DNA from: an archaeon
Lineage (GTDB): Archaea > Thermoproteota > Nitrososphaeria > Nitrososphaerales > UBA183
DNA length: 6,961 bases
Assembly: GCA_021786335.1 (NCBI GenBank)
Contig: JAJYNM010000001.1
Location: 1-6,961, forward strand
Direction: 5' to 3'
Of the stretch, positions 1-6,672 are shown piece after piece. The position numbers and the translations under genes are program-made. The notes beneath the pieces are model-generated. The model worked only from the letters and a program-made list of their open reading frames with translations. It was not told the origin of the DNA and did no database searches. Every line of letters begins with the position of its first letter. The stretch's first letter is position 1.

Positions 1-648
1 CGTCTCGTCAGAGTTGTACCCTTCGTATCTGAAGAAAAGGTCGACCACGACGAAGTCGCCGCGCTTCACCTCCCTCCCAGACAGCTCAGAGTGGCCGTAG
101 GCTCCGTGGGGGCCGGACGCTATGATGATCGGCCCCAGCGACGAGTCAGAGTTGGATGGGGTGAGTCCCTCCTCCAGCGCTGTCTTCATCACCTCAGCCG
201 CCAGCTCCCACTCAGTCTTGCCTGGTCTAAGGACGCTCTCAAGTGTCTCGTACGTCTTGTCCGTCTTGGCGCAGGCTTTGCGGATCCGCTCGAGCTCCGG
301 CTCGTCTTTGAACCTCCGCGCCTCGAGGAAGAGCTCCGGCTTCGCTTCCATCTTCGCGGAGTCGACCCCGCGCTGGTCTGTCACCGCCTTCCCCCTTCCG
401 AGCTGCCTCTCTATCTCGAGTTGGACGTCCTTCCATCCCTTGACCACCACGACTTCCGCTTCCTTGCATGTCTCCCTGGCCCTGTCTGCTTCCAATGGGG
501 TGGTGACGACCACCGTCTTGTCTGGATGGACCACCGCCACCCCCCCGCCGAAGAAGTCCGTCAGGTAGAACAGGTTGGGCGCTGTGAACGCCACCGCCTG
601 CTCCCGCTTGGCTAGCGCGAGGACCCTCTTGCGCCTGCGAGAAAGCAC
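1..648 (-). CDS. M24 family metallopeptidase (prolidase / Xaa-Pro aminopeptidase type), C-terminal part outside window
   Basis: The minus strand is open from base 648 to the window edge, giving 216 codons with no stop. The N-terminal domain shows the creatinase/prolidase pattern NLFYLTDFFGGG and a segment K-P-E-L-F near the domain boundary. The pita-bread fold then follows, with IIIASGPHGAYGHSEL (the His of the conserved GPN..A.PHA-like segment) and VVVDLFFRYEGYNSDET. The two Asp residues of that last motif, D203 and D214, are 11 residues apart, as are the first two metal-binding Asp residues of M24 enzymes. The remaining ligands (His, Glu, Glu) would lie beyond base 1, so activity cannot be confirmed. 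Family members remove an N-terminal residue before proline or split X-Pro dipeptides in the cytoplasm, using two metal ions. The start is inferred: GTG at 648, or TTG at 654 two codons earlier, both about 25 bases downstream of a TATA-like box. Family assignment is secure; exact substrate is not. Confidence 0.9.
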   Translation of the reverse strand, partial: MLSRRRKRVLALAKREQAVAFTAPNLFYLTDFFGGGVAVVHPDKTVVVTTPLEADRARETCKEAEVVVVKGWKDVQLEIERQLGRGKAVTDQRGVDSAKMEAKPELFLEARRFKDEPELERIRKACAKTDKTYETLESVLRPGKTEWELAAEVMKTALEEGLTPSNSDSSLGPIIIASGPHGAYGHSELSGREVKRGDFVVVDLFFRYEGYNSDET

Positions 649-675
649 CGACAACGGCCCCGGGTGGCGCCCCGC

Positions 676-682
676 ATTATTA
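676..682 (-). promoter_or_regulatory. TATA-like box for the M24 peptidase gene
   Basis: Read on the minus strand this is TAATAAT, preceded by a purine-rich stretch (GAGGGGAAGACAG) that could serve as the TFB recognition element. Its centre is about 25 bases before base 654, so transcription would begin almost at the TTG (654) or GTG (648) start, giving a leaderless or nearly leaderless mRNA. It is an AT-rich island in a GC-rich surround. Inferred from position and composition only. Confidence 0.55.
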
Positions 683-895
683 CTGTCTTCCCCTCGACCC
701 GGTACGGGCCCTTCAAGACACCTTGAATAGAGCGCCTGCCGGCTGCCAGAGTTGGAATCTGGACTTTCAGATGAAAAAGGGTCCAAAACAACCCATCACG
801 GCCGCCTCCTCTTTTGATGGGCGCTCGCTCAGAAAAATCGCCCTTCAGCGGCGGTCGAGGTCTGACCTATCACGACGAATCAGGCTCCGATTCCC

Positions 896-901
896 TTATA
901 T
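896..901 (+). promoter_or_regulatory. TATA-like box for smc-scpA-scpB
   Basis: CTTATAT lies about 43 bases before the GTG start of smc. With the usual archaeal spacing, transcription would start near 922-926, leaving a leader of roughly 16-20 bases. No strong Shine-Dalgarno motif lies in that leader; a GGGG at 927-930 is the closest. Position and sequence fit, but no other evidence is available. Confidence 0.5.
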
Positions 902-941
902 CCATTGTCAAACCTGTCCTACAGTCGGGGCAAATCTTCCT

Positions 942-3900
942 GTGACGTATATTCGAAGGCTGGAGATGCGCGGCTTCAAGTCTTCCGGCCCTCGGACCGT
1001 GGTCGTGAACTTCGAGCGCGGGTTCACCGTCATCACCGGGCCCAACGGCAGCGGGAAGTCTAACCTCGCAGACGCCATCACGTTCACCATCGGCGAGAAC
1101 TCGCCGAAGGCGCTGAGGGCGGCGAACGGGAGGATGTCCGGTCTGATCTACGACCCGAGGAAAGAGGACTCGCCCGGGGCGGGGAAGCCCAACGCCTGCA
1201 GGGTCACGCTACAGTTCGAAAACTCCGACAGGGCCATACCGGTGGACTCAGACCTGGTCACCATCACGAGGGAGCTCAGGGAAGACGGCGAGAACAGCTA
1301 CTACCTCAACGGGAGAAAGAGCACAAGGAGCGCGATTACTGAGATCATAGACCTGGCCGGGCTGGCGCCGGGGGGGTTCAACATCGTCGCGCAGGGGGCC
1401 GCTACGAGGATGGCGGACCTGACGCCGGAAGAGAAGAGGAAGGTTATCGAGAGCGTCGCCGGCATATCAAAGTTCGACGAGCGGAAGTCAGAAGCCCAGA
1501 GGCAGCTCAGCCAGGCCGACCAGAGGCTCGAGGTGGCTATGGCGCGCATCGGCGAGATGAAGAGCACCCTCGAGTCGCTCGACTCCCAGAGGACCGAGAT
1601 GGTCAGGTACGACCTGCTCGAGTCCCAGATAAACTGGCTCAACGCAGTGATCACCTCGAAGAGGGTGACCGACCTGAAGGGGAGGCTCGCGGACATCAGG
1701 TCGCAGGAGCAGGAGCTCAACGGGAAGCTCGCTGACCTGGGGGCGAGGCTGGTCGAGTTGGAGAGCCGCATATCCCAGGTCGAGAGCGACAAGACGAAGT
1801 TCATCGTGGAGGTCATCCAGGGAGGGGGAGCGAGCCACGTCGAGCTGCAGTTCCAGCTCGCCGAGCTCAGGAACGAGCTCGAGACCTTGGAGTCTGACTA
1901 CAAGACGGCCGAGGGGAACGTCGCCGAGCTAGAGGCGGAGACGGTGCCGCAGCTGAAGCATGTCGTGTCTGAGAAGCAGAAGGAGGTCAACGCCGCCTCC
2001 TCGACGGTGAGGCAGCTGACGGCAGACATGGAGAAGCTTGACTCCAAGCACGCCGAGCTCGCCCAGAGGCTGAAGGAGTTCTTCCGCGCCGGGGAGGAGC
2101 TGAGGGGGACCATCGAGAAGAAGGGGAGGCTCACTGCGAGGGTGCAGGCGAAGCTGACTGACCTCACCCAGAAGCAGACCCAGGTGGAGATGGCCATCAA
2201 CGCCACCAGCGCCAGCCTGGGCGCGGAGCGGAAGCGCCTGGATGAGCTGAAGCTCAGGGTCGACGGGTACTCCGAGGTCCTGGGGAAGCTGGAGGCGAAC
2301 ACCAAGGAGCTCTTCGGGCTCTACGACTCCTCCACGAAGGAGCTCAGCGCCCTCGACGAGACCCTGTCGGGGGAGGAGAAGAAGAGGGAGATGCTTGTGG
2401 ACTCCATCCAGGGGGCCTCGAAGATACTGGAGAAGGCGTCGGCGGAGATGTCGAAGGAAGAGGCGTTCAGGCACCTCTCAGAAAGCCTCGCGGGGGAGAG
2501 GAGCGGGCAGCTGAAGCTCCAGGACTTCTGCGACCAGGGCGGCGTCCCGGGCTACGTCGGGAGGCTGGGCCAGATAATGAAGTATCCGCAGCAGTACTCC
2601 AAGGCTGTCAACGCTGTGATGGGGAAGTGGCTCGGGGCATTCATCGTCCAGGACCTGAAGTCCATGACCCATCTAATCAAGGCAGCGAAGTCGCTGAAGG
2701 CAAAGAGCTTCTCCGTCATCCCGCTCAGCGAGGTAGAATCATGTAAGGCAGCCGACGTGGACAAGTCGGCCGGGGTTATCGGCCCGCTCTCCGATGTGAT
2801 AAAGTGCGAGGGGGAGTTCGAGGGTCTGGTCAACTTCCTCGCAGGGGACTCGGTCCTGGTCGAGACAGAGGCCATCGGGTACATCATGGCTTCAGAAGGG
2901 GTCAGGGCCGTTACAGAGGCGGGGGAGGCCTTCGAGCCAGGCGGGAGGGCGTTCAGCTACGGCTACCAAGAGCTGGTGGTCAACCTGATGGAGGGGTTGG
3001 AGAACATCGAGGGGATCAGCGAGGTCGAGGACGCCGTCGGAGCCCTCAAGGGGGCCATTGAGAGGAGGAGATCCGAGCTAAACTCGCTGGAGTCAGGTTC
3101 CCACTCGATTATGAAGGAGCGGATCAAGAAGATAGTCACAACCACGAGCCTGAAGGCGGAGGCCACTACCATAGCGCGGATGGCCAAGAGGTACAGGAGC
3201 ATCTACAAGGTCATGAACGCGGAGTATCAGAAGCAGGCCGGCGTAGTTGCCAGGCTGGAGGAGAGGCTCAAGGCCAACGCCGACAGGAAAGAGTCAATCG
3301 CGAAGGGGATCGCCTCCCTCCAGCAGGTAGTCGCCGGCTCCCAGGCCCTCGGCCTGGAGGGACACCTCGCCGAGCTCGACGCCGAGAAGAAGTCGGTCTC
3401 GGACGAGATAGACGCGATCAGGAACCGCATCCAGGACATCAGCCTCACCCTGACCAGGGAGAAGGCGAACCTGGAGAACGTGCTCCTGCGGGCTCTGGAG
3501 GAGAACCAGCTTGACCTTGCCAACGCCACGGAGGACCTGCAGTCGAACAAGCAGTTCGCACGGGAGGCGCCCCGCAGGATCAGGGAGCTGGCGGAGCAGA
3601 AGAAGACGCTCGAGGACGAGATATCGAAGCTGATGGAGTCGTCCAAGCGGAGCCAGCCGGTCCTGGACGAGTTCGATGCGAAGGCGAAGCGGCTGAAGGA
3701 GGAGAGGGACGCCGTATCGAGGTCTGTGGCAGGGCACCAGAAGGACCTGTTCGCCATCGCAGGGCAGGCGTCGACGACCCAGGAGAAGATAGAAGAGGCG
3801 CTCGGGAGCCTGAGGATGCTCGGATACGCGGAGGAGCTGGAGTACTTCGACTCATGCGAATCCCTCTTGGCGGAGCTGCAGCAGGAGTACCAGGGGGCCT

Positions 3901-4502
3901 CCGGCTCGGTGAACAGGGGGGCCGACAGGCAATATACAGAGATGTACCTGAGCTACAAGAACCTCTCAGTCAGACACAACGAGCTCGAGAGCGAGCGGAA
4001 CTCGATCATAGCTTTCATCGAGAGCGTGGAGGCTGAGAAGAGGAAGGTGTTCATGTCAGCCTTCGAGAAGGTCGGGAACGGGTTCAGCTCAATCTTCGCG
4101 AAGCTGACAGGGGGGAGGGCCCAGCTCGACCTCGAGAACCCTGACGAGATCCTCGCCGGTGGGATATTCATGCGCGCCGACTTCGGGAACGGGCTCCGTG
4201 AGTCGTCCCAGCACAGCGGTGGCCAGAGGGCGGTGACAGGGGTGTCGCTCATACTTGCTATGCAGGCAGTCCAGACTCACCCGTTCTATCTCTTCGACGA
4301 GATTGACGCCCCGCTGGACGCGGTCAACTCGAGAAGCCTAGCGAAGTTCCTGAAGGAGAAGTCTACCGAGGCGCAGATAATCGCCATCACGCTCAGGGAC
4401 GTCTTCGTGGCGGAGAGCGACATGACCTACGGGGTCTATTCCGCTGGGGGGACCTCGAGGGTGGTCCACTACAAACCAGCCGAGGTGCCGAGGAGTGCCT
4501 AG
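942..4502 (+). CDS. smc: chromosome segregation protein SMC
   Basis: This is the structural maintenance of chromosomes ATPase, which dimerises through its hinge and, with ScpA and ScpB, organises and segregates the chromosome. The 1186-residue length is normal for the family. The N-terminal head begins YIRRLEMRGFKS and has Walker A GPNGSGKSN (33-41), the Arg-containing ALRA segment near 56-60 and a Q-loop Gln at 151. A first coiled-coil arm (about 165-530) leads to the hinge (about 534-675, with EPGG at 665-668). The returning arm runs from about 690 to 1040. The C-terminal head has the signature HSGGQRAV (1091-1098), Walker B YLFDEIDAPLD with catalytic Glu 1120, and ITLRD (1149-1153) at the switch loop. 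The GTG at 942 was chosen because the SMC N-terminal strand starts there; an in-frame TTG at 723 would add 73 unrelated residues. The gene overlaps scpA by 8 bases. Confidence 0.96.
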   Translation: MTYIRRLEMRGFKSSGPRTVVVNFERGFTVITGPNGSGKSNLADAITFTIGENSPKALRAANGRMSGLIYDPRKEDSPGAGKPNACRVTLQFENSDRAIPVDSDLVTITRELREDGENSYYLNGRKSTRSAITEIIDLAGLAPGGFNIVAQGAATRMADLTPEEKRKVIESVAGISKFDERKSEAQRQLSQADQRLEVAMARIGEMKSTLESLDSQRTEMVRYDLLESQINWLNAVITSKRVTDLKGRLADIRSQEQELNGKLADLGARLVELESRISQVESDKTKFIVEVIQGGGASHVELQFQLAELRNELETLESDYKTAEGNVAELEAETVPQLKHVVSEKQKEVNAASSTVRQLTADMEKLDSKHAELAQRLKEFFRAGEELRGTIEKKGRLTARVQAKLTDLTQKQTQVEMAINATSASLGAERKRLDELKLRVDGYSEVLGKLEANTKELFGLYDSSTKELSALDETLSGEEKKREMLVDSIQGASKILEKASAEMSKEEAFRHLSESLAGERSGQLKLQDFCDQGGVPGYVGRLGQIMKYPQQYSKAVNAVMGKWLGAFIVQDLKSMTHLIKAAKSLKAKSFSVIPLSEVESCKAADVDKSAGVIGPLSDVIKCEGEFEGLVNFLAGDSVLVETEAIGYIMASEGVRAVTEAGEAFEPGGRAFSYGYQELVVNLMEGLENIEGISEVEDAVGALKGAIERRRSELNSLESGSHSIMKERIKKIVTTTSLKAEATTIARMAKRYRSIYKVMNAEYQKQAGVVARLEERLKANADRKESIAKGIASLQQVVAGSQALGLEGHLAELDAEKKSVSDEIDAIRNRIQDISLTLTREKANLENVLLRALEENQLDLANATEDLQSNKQFAREAPRRIRELAEQKKTLEDEISKLMESSKRSQPVLDEFDAKAKRLKEERDAVSRSVAGHQKDLFAIAGQASTTQEKIEEALGSLRMLGYAEELEYFDSCESLLAELQQEYQGASGSVNRGADRQYTEMYLSYKNLSVRHNELESERNSIIAFIESVEAEKRKVFMSAFEKVGNGFSSIFAKLTGGRAQLDLENPDEILAGGIFMRADFGNGLRESSQHSGGQRAVTGVSLILAMQAVQTHPFYLFDEIDAPLDAVNSRSLAKFLKEKSTEAQIIAITLRDVFVAESDMTYGVYSAGGTSRVVHYKPAEVPRSA
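4482..4487 (+). promoter_or_regulatory. Shine-Dalgarno motif for scpA
   Basis: GAGGTG matches the core complementary to the archaeal 16S rRNA 3' end and sits 7 bases before the GTG start of scpA, inside the last codons of smc. It supports the GTG at 4495 as the true start and suggests translation coupled to smc. Confidence 0.6.
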
Positions 4503-5157
4503 CTCCGCCCTCCTCGGGCGCCCTCCGCTCGACGTCCTGATCGACCCCTCGCTCGCCAAGCGCAAGAGCCCATGGGAAATCAACCTCTCCGAGCTCCTGG
4601 ACATGTTCCTGAAGGCCATATCGCAGACAGACCTCATCGACATGCGCGCTGCCGGGACCGCAGCCCTGTCCTCTGCGACCATCTACAGGCTCAAGGTGGA
4701 GACGCTGTTCCTGTTCGAGAAGCTCAGGATGCAGCGCAGGCTGGTCGGTGCCTCGGAGCCGCCGCAGCTCATAGTGATGCCTTTCAGGTACGAGATCTAC
4801 TCGACAAACATAGACGAGCTGTTCGACGAACTCGGCCGCATCCTGCAGGACATAGTCGTCAGGGACGAGAAGGAGGACCAGAACCCGCTCGCCATCGCGG
4901 ACCTCCCGCCCCCTGACTTTGAAAACTACGTCGTATCCATCCAGGCGCTCCTCTCCGAGTTCAGGAAGATCCTTGTGGAGAGGCTGAGGGCGACCGGGAA
5001 GGCGCTCCTCTCCGACCTCCTCAAAGGCCTCCCTCCCCTCGACGCCGCCCGCGTCTTCATCCTCCTCCTGTTCGCTGCCAACGACGGCGAAGTGGTGATT
5101 AACCAGGAGGAGTCTGACCAGGACGCGCTGGTGGTGTCGGTGGGCCAGCTTGAGTAG
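4495..5157 (+). CDS. scpA: segregation and condensation protein A (kleisin ScpA)
   Basis: ScpA is the kleisin that bridges the two heads of the SMC dimer and recruits ScpB. The 220-residue product has the N-terminal pattern PPLDVLIDPSL (10-20) followed by SPWEINLSELLDMFL (25-39), matching the DPWDIDI...FL-type helix by which kleisins contact the SMC neck. The middle is acidic and variable, and probably holds the ScpB-binding segment. The C-terminal part (about 150-220), with AARVFILLLFAANDGEVVINQ, resembles the winged helix that binds the SMC head. It is somewhat shorter than typical bacterial ScpA (about 240-270 residues, from memory). The start overlaps the smc stop by 8 bases and the end overlaps scpB by 8 bases, so the three subunits are very probably co-translated. 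The family call rests on weak motifs plus strong context between smc and scpB. Confidence 0.9.
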   Translation: MPSSALLGRPPLDVLIDPSLAKRKSPWEINLSELLDMFLKAISQTDLIDMRAAGTAALSSATIYRLKVETLFLFEKLRMQRRLVGASEPPQLIVMPFRYEIYSTNIDELFDELGRILQDIVVRDEKEDQNPLAIADLPPPDFENYVVSIQALLSEFRKILVERLRATGKALLSDLLKGLPPLDAARVFILLLFAANDGEVVINQEESDQDALVVSVGQLE

Positions 5158-5692
5158 CGAAGACGGGGCCGGAACGTACCCGAAGGAGATGGTCGCCAAG
5201 GTCGAAGCCGCGCTCTACGCGGCCGGGCGGCCGCTGTCGGTGGAGGAGATAGCCCGTGTAGCCGGGACGGCGTCGGAACGGAAAGCCGCGTCGATAGTCA
5301 GGGATATCGCGAAGACGGTCAACGGTGCGCTCCAGGCGGTGGAAGTGGTGGAATACTCCGGGCCGCGCTTCGCTATGCAGTTGAAGGCTAAGTACACTCA
5401 GACCGCGAGGAAGTTCGCGACGCGACCCCTCCTCTCCAAGGCAGCGCTCAGGACCCTTTCTTTCATCGCGTTCTTCCAGCCGATCACCACTTCTGAGCTC
5501 GTCCTCAGGCGGAGCTCTACCGTCTACCAGCACCTGAAGGAGCTCGAGGGGGTCGGATTCATAGCCAGCGAAAGGCAGGGGCGGAGCAAGGCCTACAAGA
5601 CCACCGCAAGGTTCGCCGAATACTTCGGGCTCAGCAGCGACGTTCCGACCATGAAGAGGCAGCTCGAGAGCCGGACCTTGACGCTGAGGTAG
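5150..5692 (+). CDS. scpB: segregation and condensation protein B (KITE protein ScpB)
   Basis: ScpB dimerises and binds the central region of ScpA, completing the SMC-kleisin complex. The 180-residue product has two predicted winged-helix domains. The first begins VEAALYAAGRPLSVEEIARVAG (about 18-39), the usual ScpB opening. The second contains LRTLSFIAFFQPITTSELV (about 100-118) and ends with YKTTARFAEYFGL (about 149-161), matching the family patterns ETL..IAY.QPIT and Y.TT..FLEYFGL. The TTG at 5150 overlaps the scpA stop by 8 bases and has a weak GGTGGG five bases upstream. ATG at 5189 (residue 14) would also keep the whole first domain and cannot be excluded. It is the last gene of the smc operon; a new promoter follows at about 5730. 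Confidence 0.94.
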   Translation: MSSEDGAGTYPKEMVAKVEAALYAAGRPLSVEEIARVAGTASERKAASIVRDIAKTVNGALQAVEVVEYSGPRFAMQLKAKYTQTARKFATRPLLSKAALRTLSFIAFFQPITTSELVLRRSSTVYQHLKELEGVGFIASERQGRSKAYKTTARFAEYFGLSSDVPTMKRQLESRTLTLR

Positions 5693-5705
5693 GGGCCCCC
5701 CGGTC

Positions 5706-5723
5706 CGGAGCCGTCGCGCTCCG
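5706..5723. repeat. small inverted repeat after scpB
   Basis: CGGAGC (5706-5711) pairs perfectly with GCTCCG (5718-5723) around a 6-base loop. It lies between the scpB stop and the rps8e TATA box. No T-run follows, so it does not look like a classic archaeal terminator. It could be a chance hairpin in GC-rich DNA. Confidence 0.3.
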
Positions 5724-5728
5724 ATACG

Positions 5729-5738
5729 CTTAACATAA
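5729..5738 (+). promoter_or_regulatory. TATA-like box for rps8e-srp19
   Basis: CTTAACATAA is an AT-rich island about 30 bases before the ATG of rps8e. The predicted transcription start near 5758-5762 would leave a leader of only about 5-9 bases, too short for a ribosome binding site. This suggests that the ribosomal protein gene is transcribed separately from, or in addition to, the smc operon. Confidence 0.6.
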
Positions 5739-5766
5739 GCCTCGGAGAGGCGGCGGCCAGAAAGCT

Positions 5767-6153
5767 ATGACGCGCCCGATCGAGAACCTCACCAAGCGGA
5801 AGCCGACGGGGGGGAGGTCGAGGCCCCACAGGGGGAGGATGGCCTACGAGAAGGACGGATATGCCATCGAGCCCCTGGTGGGCGAGGCGTCGACGAGGGT
5901 GAGCAGGCGCCGCGGAGGGGCGGCCTCCACCGCCGTGATATTCGCAGACCACGCCAACGTATCCGACGGGGCGGGGAAATCGACGAAATCGAGGATACTC
6001 AGGGTAAAGAAGAGCCCTGCCAACAGAGACTACGAGAGGCGCGGGGTGATCACCAGGGGCGCCGTGCTAGACACCGAGGCCGGGGAGGCAGTGGTCACGT
6101 CGCGTCCGACGGCAGACGGCGTGGTGAACGCCGTCCTCTTGCGGAAGAAATGA
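5767..6153 (+). CDS. rps8e: 30S ribosomal protein S8e (eS8)
   Basis: This is a small-subunit ribosomal protein found only in archaea and eukaryotes. The 128-residue product is a normal archaeal length and strongly basic. The N-terminus has the family pattern KPTGGRSRPHRGR (12-24, from KLTGGR.RP-like consensus). The C-terminal half has SPANRDYERRGVITRGAVLDTE and VTSRPTADGVVNAVL, both very close to the conserved archaeal S8e signature (NPAN..Y.RR.IITKGA.IET and VTSRPGQDGVVNAVL). The ATG start is close behind a TATA-like box, so the mRNA is nearly leaderless. The stop overlaps the srp19 start in an ATGA, indicating joint translation. Identification is secure. Confidence 0.97.
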   Translation: MTRPIENLTKRKPTGGRSRPHRGRMAYEKDGYAIEPLVGEASTRVSRRRGGAASTAVIFADHANVSDGAGKSTKSRILRVKKSPANRDYERRGVITRGAVLDTEAGEAVVTSRPTADGVVNAVLLRKK

Positions 6154-6470
6154 AAGAGTACGACCGATACATCCTCTGGCTGGATTATTTCGACTCCGAG
6201 CTCAAGCGCAGAGAGGGACGCAGGGTCCCCCTGAGCTCGGCAACGAGGGCCCCTGCCCTCTCGGAGCTCGGAGAAGCCTGTCGGCGGCTAAACCTGCAGC
6301 CTCAGCCCCAGGCGGCGCGCTTCCCTTCCAGGGCTGCCAAGGAGTCGGGATATGTGTCGATCGCGAAGGCGGGGCCGAAGCAGGCGCTGCTCTTGAAGGT
6401 CGCGAAGGAGCTGGCTACGGTCAGGGGGATGGCGCAGCGCCGCCAGTCGCAGCAACACCGCAAGAAGTAG
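6150..6470 (+). CDS. srp19: signal recognition particle 19 kDa protein (SRP19)
   Basis: SRP19 clamps helices 6 and 8 of the 7S RNA so that SRP54 can bind, building the particle that targets nascent membrane and secreted proteins. The 106-residue product shows the family opening LWLDYFDSELKRREGRRVP (9-27), matching the .Y..YFD..LSR.EGRRVP consensus, including the Gly-Arg-Arg-Val-Pro that contacts RNA. Further on are ELGEACRRLNL and ARFPSRAAKESGYVSI, corresponding to the Y/FPR...GRV.V region, then KQALLLKVAKELA (a KS.LL..IA-type helix). It ends in a basic tail rich in Arg, Gln and Lys. The ATG overlaps the rps8e stop by 4 bases, so its translation is probably coupled. It is followed by a structured spacer rather than another gene. 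Confidence 0.94.
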   Translation: MKEYDRYILWLDYFDSELKRREGRRVPLSSATRAPALSELGEACRRLNLQPQPQAARFPSRAAKESGYVSIAKAGPKQALLLKVAKELATVRGMAQRRQSQQHRKK

Positions 6471-6640
6471 CCGTTCCCTGGTCCAGGGGAGACTCGAGTT
6501 GCCATGGGGCGACCCGTTATCCCGCCCACGCGCCCCCAGGGGGGTTCCCCGACTAGCCCGGTCCCCCCGCGGGATCGAAGGTCGCTCTGACCCCGGTAGG
6601 GGACCTCAGTCGACGGCCCAAGGTTTTGCCTCCCTCAACG
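6471..6640. other. GC-rich spacer with multiple inverted repeats between srp19 and gar1
   Basis: No credible gene is seen here. The stretch is strongly GC-rich and holds nested inverted repeats. CCCTGG/CCAGGG forms a near-palindrome at 6476-6488 just after the srp19 stop. Bases 6498-6503 pair with 6508-6513 around ATGG, with one G-T pair. GGTCCCC (6560-6566) pairs perfectly with GGGGACC (6599-6605) and encloses GGTC/GACC (6580-6583 with 6589-6592). A downstream T-run is absent until GGTTTTG at 6622. It may act as a transcript 3' end, a leader or a small structured RNA; I could not match it to a known RNA family. Confidence 0.5.
6513..6537 (-). other. G-quadruplex-forming motif on the minus strand
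   Basis: Read on the minus strand, this has four G-runs of at least three (5, 3, 3 and 3) separated by loops of 5, 1 and 5 bases, fitting the G3+N1-7 quadruplex rule. Further G-runs lie just upstream on the same strand (6547-6550, 6556-6558, 6563-6568 as C-runs on plus). It lies on the template strand for srp19 transcription, so it could impede polymerase leaving srp19. In a GC-rich genome such motifs also arise by chance. Confidence 0.45.
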
Positions 6641-6647
6641 TTTAAAG
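6641..6647 (+). promoter_or_regulatory. TATA-like box for gar1-tfb
   Basis: TTTAAAG is a clear AT-rich box in a GC-rich surround. Its centre is about 29 bases before the TTG at 6673, which fits leaderless transcription from that codon. It is only about 11 bases from the alternative GTG at 6655, too close for that codon to lie in the transcript. The box therefore helps decide the gar1 start. Confidence 0.65.
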
Positions 6648-6672
6648 GCAAGAAGTGGACCATTCCTCGCAC

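Larger units (their letters stand above)
655..941. other. divergent intergenic spacer with hairpins, no convincing gene
   Basis: This spacer separates the divergent M24 and smc genes and holds both promoters. It contains several perfect inverted repeats. Bases 746-750 pair with 758-762 (5 bp, 7-base loop). Bases 761-764 pair with 781-784, extended by a TTT/AAA run. Bases 792-797 pair with 816-821 (6 bp). Bases 819-823 pair with 839-843 (5 bp), which excludes the previous stem. The smc reading frame stays open back to a TTG at 723, but the 73 extra residues do not resemble an SMC N-terminus. No complete tRNA or C/D or H/ACA RNA could be built. A small RNA is possible but unproven. Confidence 0.5.

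Noticed and set aside
91..615. Plus-strand open frames opposite the M24 gene
   Set aside because: They are antisense to a clear M24 coding sequence with conserved motifs and have low-complexity Arg/Leu-rich translations.
746..762. 5-bp stem with 7-base loop that looks like an anticodon arm (plus) or T-arm (minus)
   Set aside because: The minus loop TTCCAAC is near a T-loop but lacks the G53-C61 pair and the purine at 57. No acceptor stem or D-arm of the right spacing completes a tRNA on either strand.
767..875. C/D box RNA-like motifs on the minus strand (GTGATGG at 799-793, CTGA at 770-767 and others)
   Set aside because: The C-box matches are imperfect and the C-to-D distances do not fit a full archaeal C/D RNA with C' and D' boxes.
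723..941. A 73-residue N-terminal extension of SMC from an in-frame TTG
   Set aside because: The segment resembles no SMC sequence, lies across the TATA-like box and hairpins, and the SMC N-terminal strand begins exactly at GTG 942.
4393..5199. Long minus-strand open frame of 268 codons opposite scpA
   Set aside because: It lies antisense to the smc end and scpA, has a repetitive GC-driven composition and no recognisable domain. It is a shadow of codon bias on the other strand.
6573..6579. TTCGATC on the minus strand, a perfect T-loop consensus, inside the srp19-gar1 spacer
   Set aside because: The flanking bases do not pair as a T-stem and no acceptor or anticodon arm is present, so it is not a tRNA.
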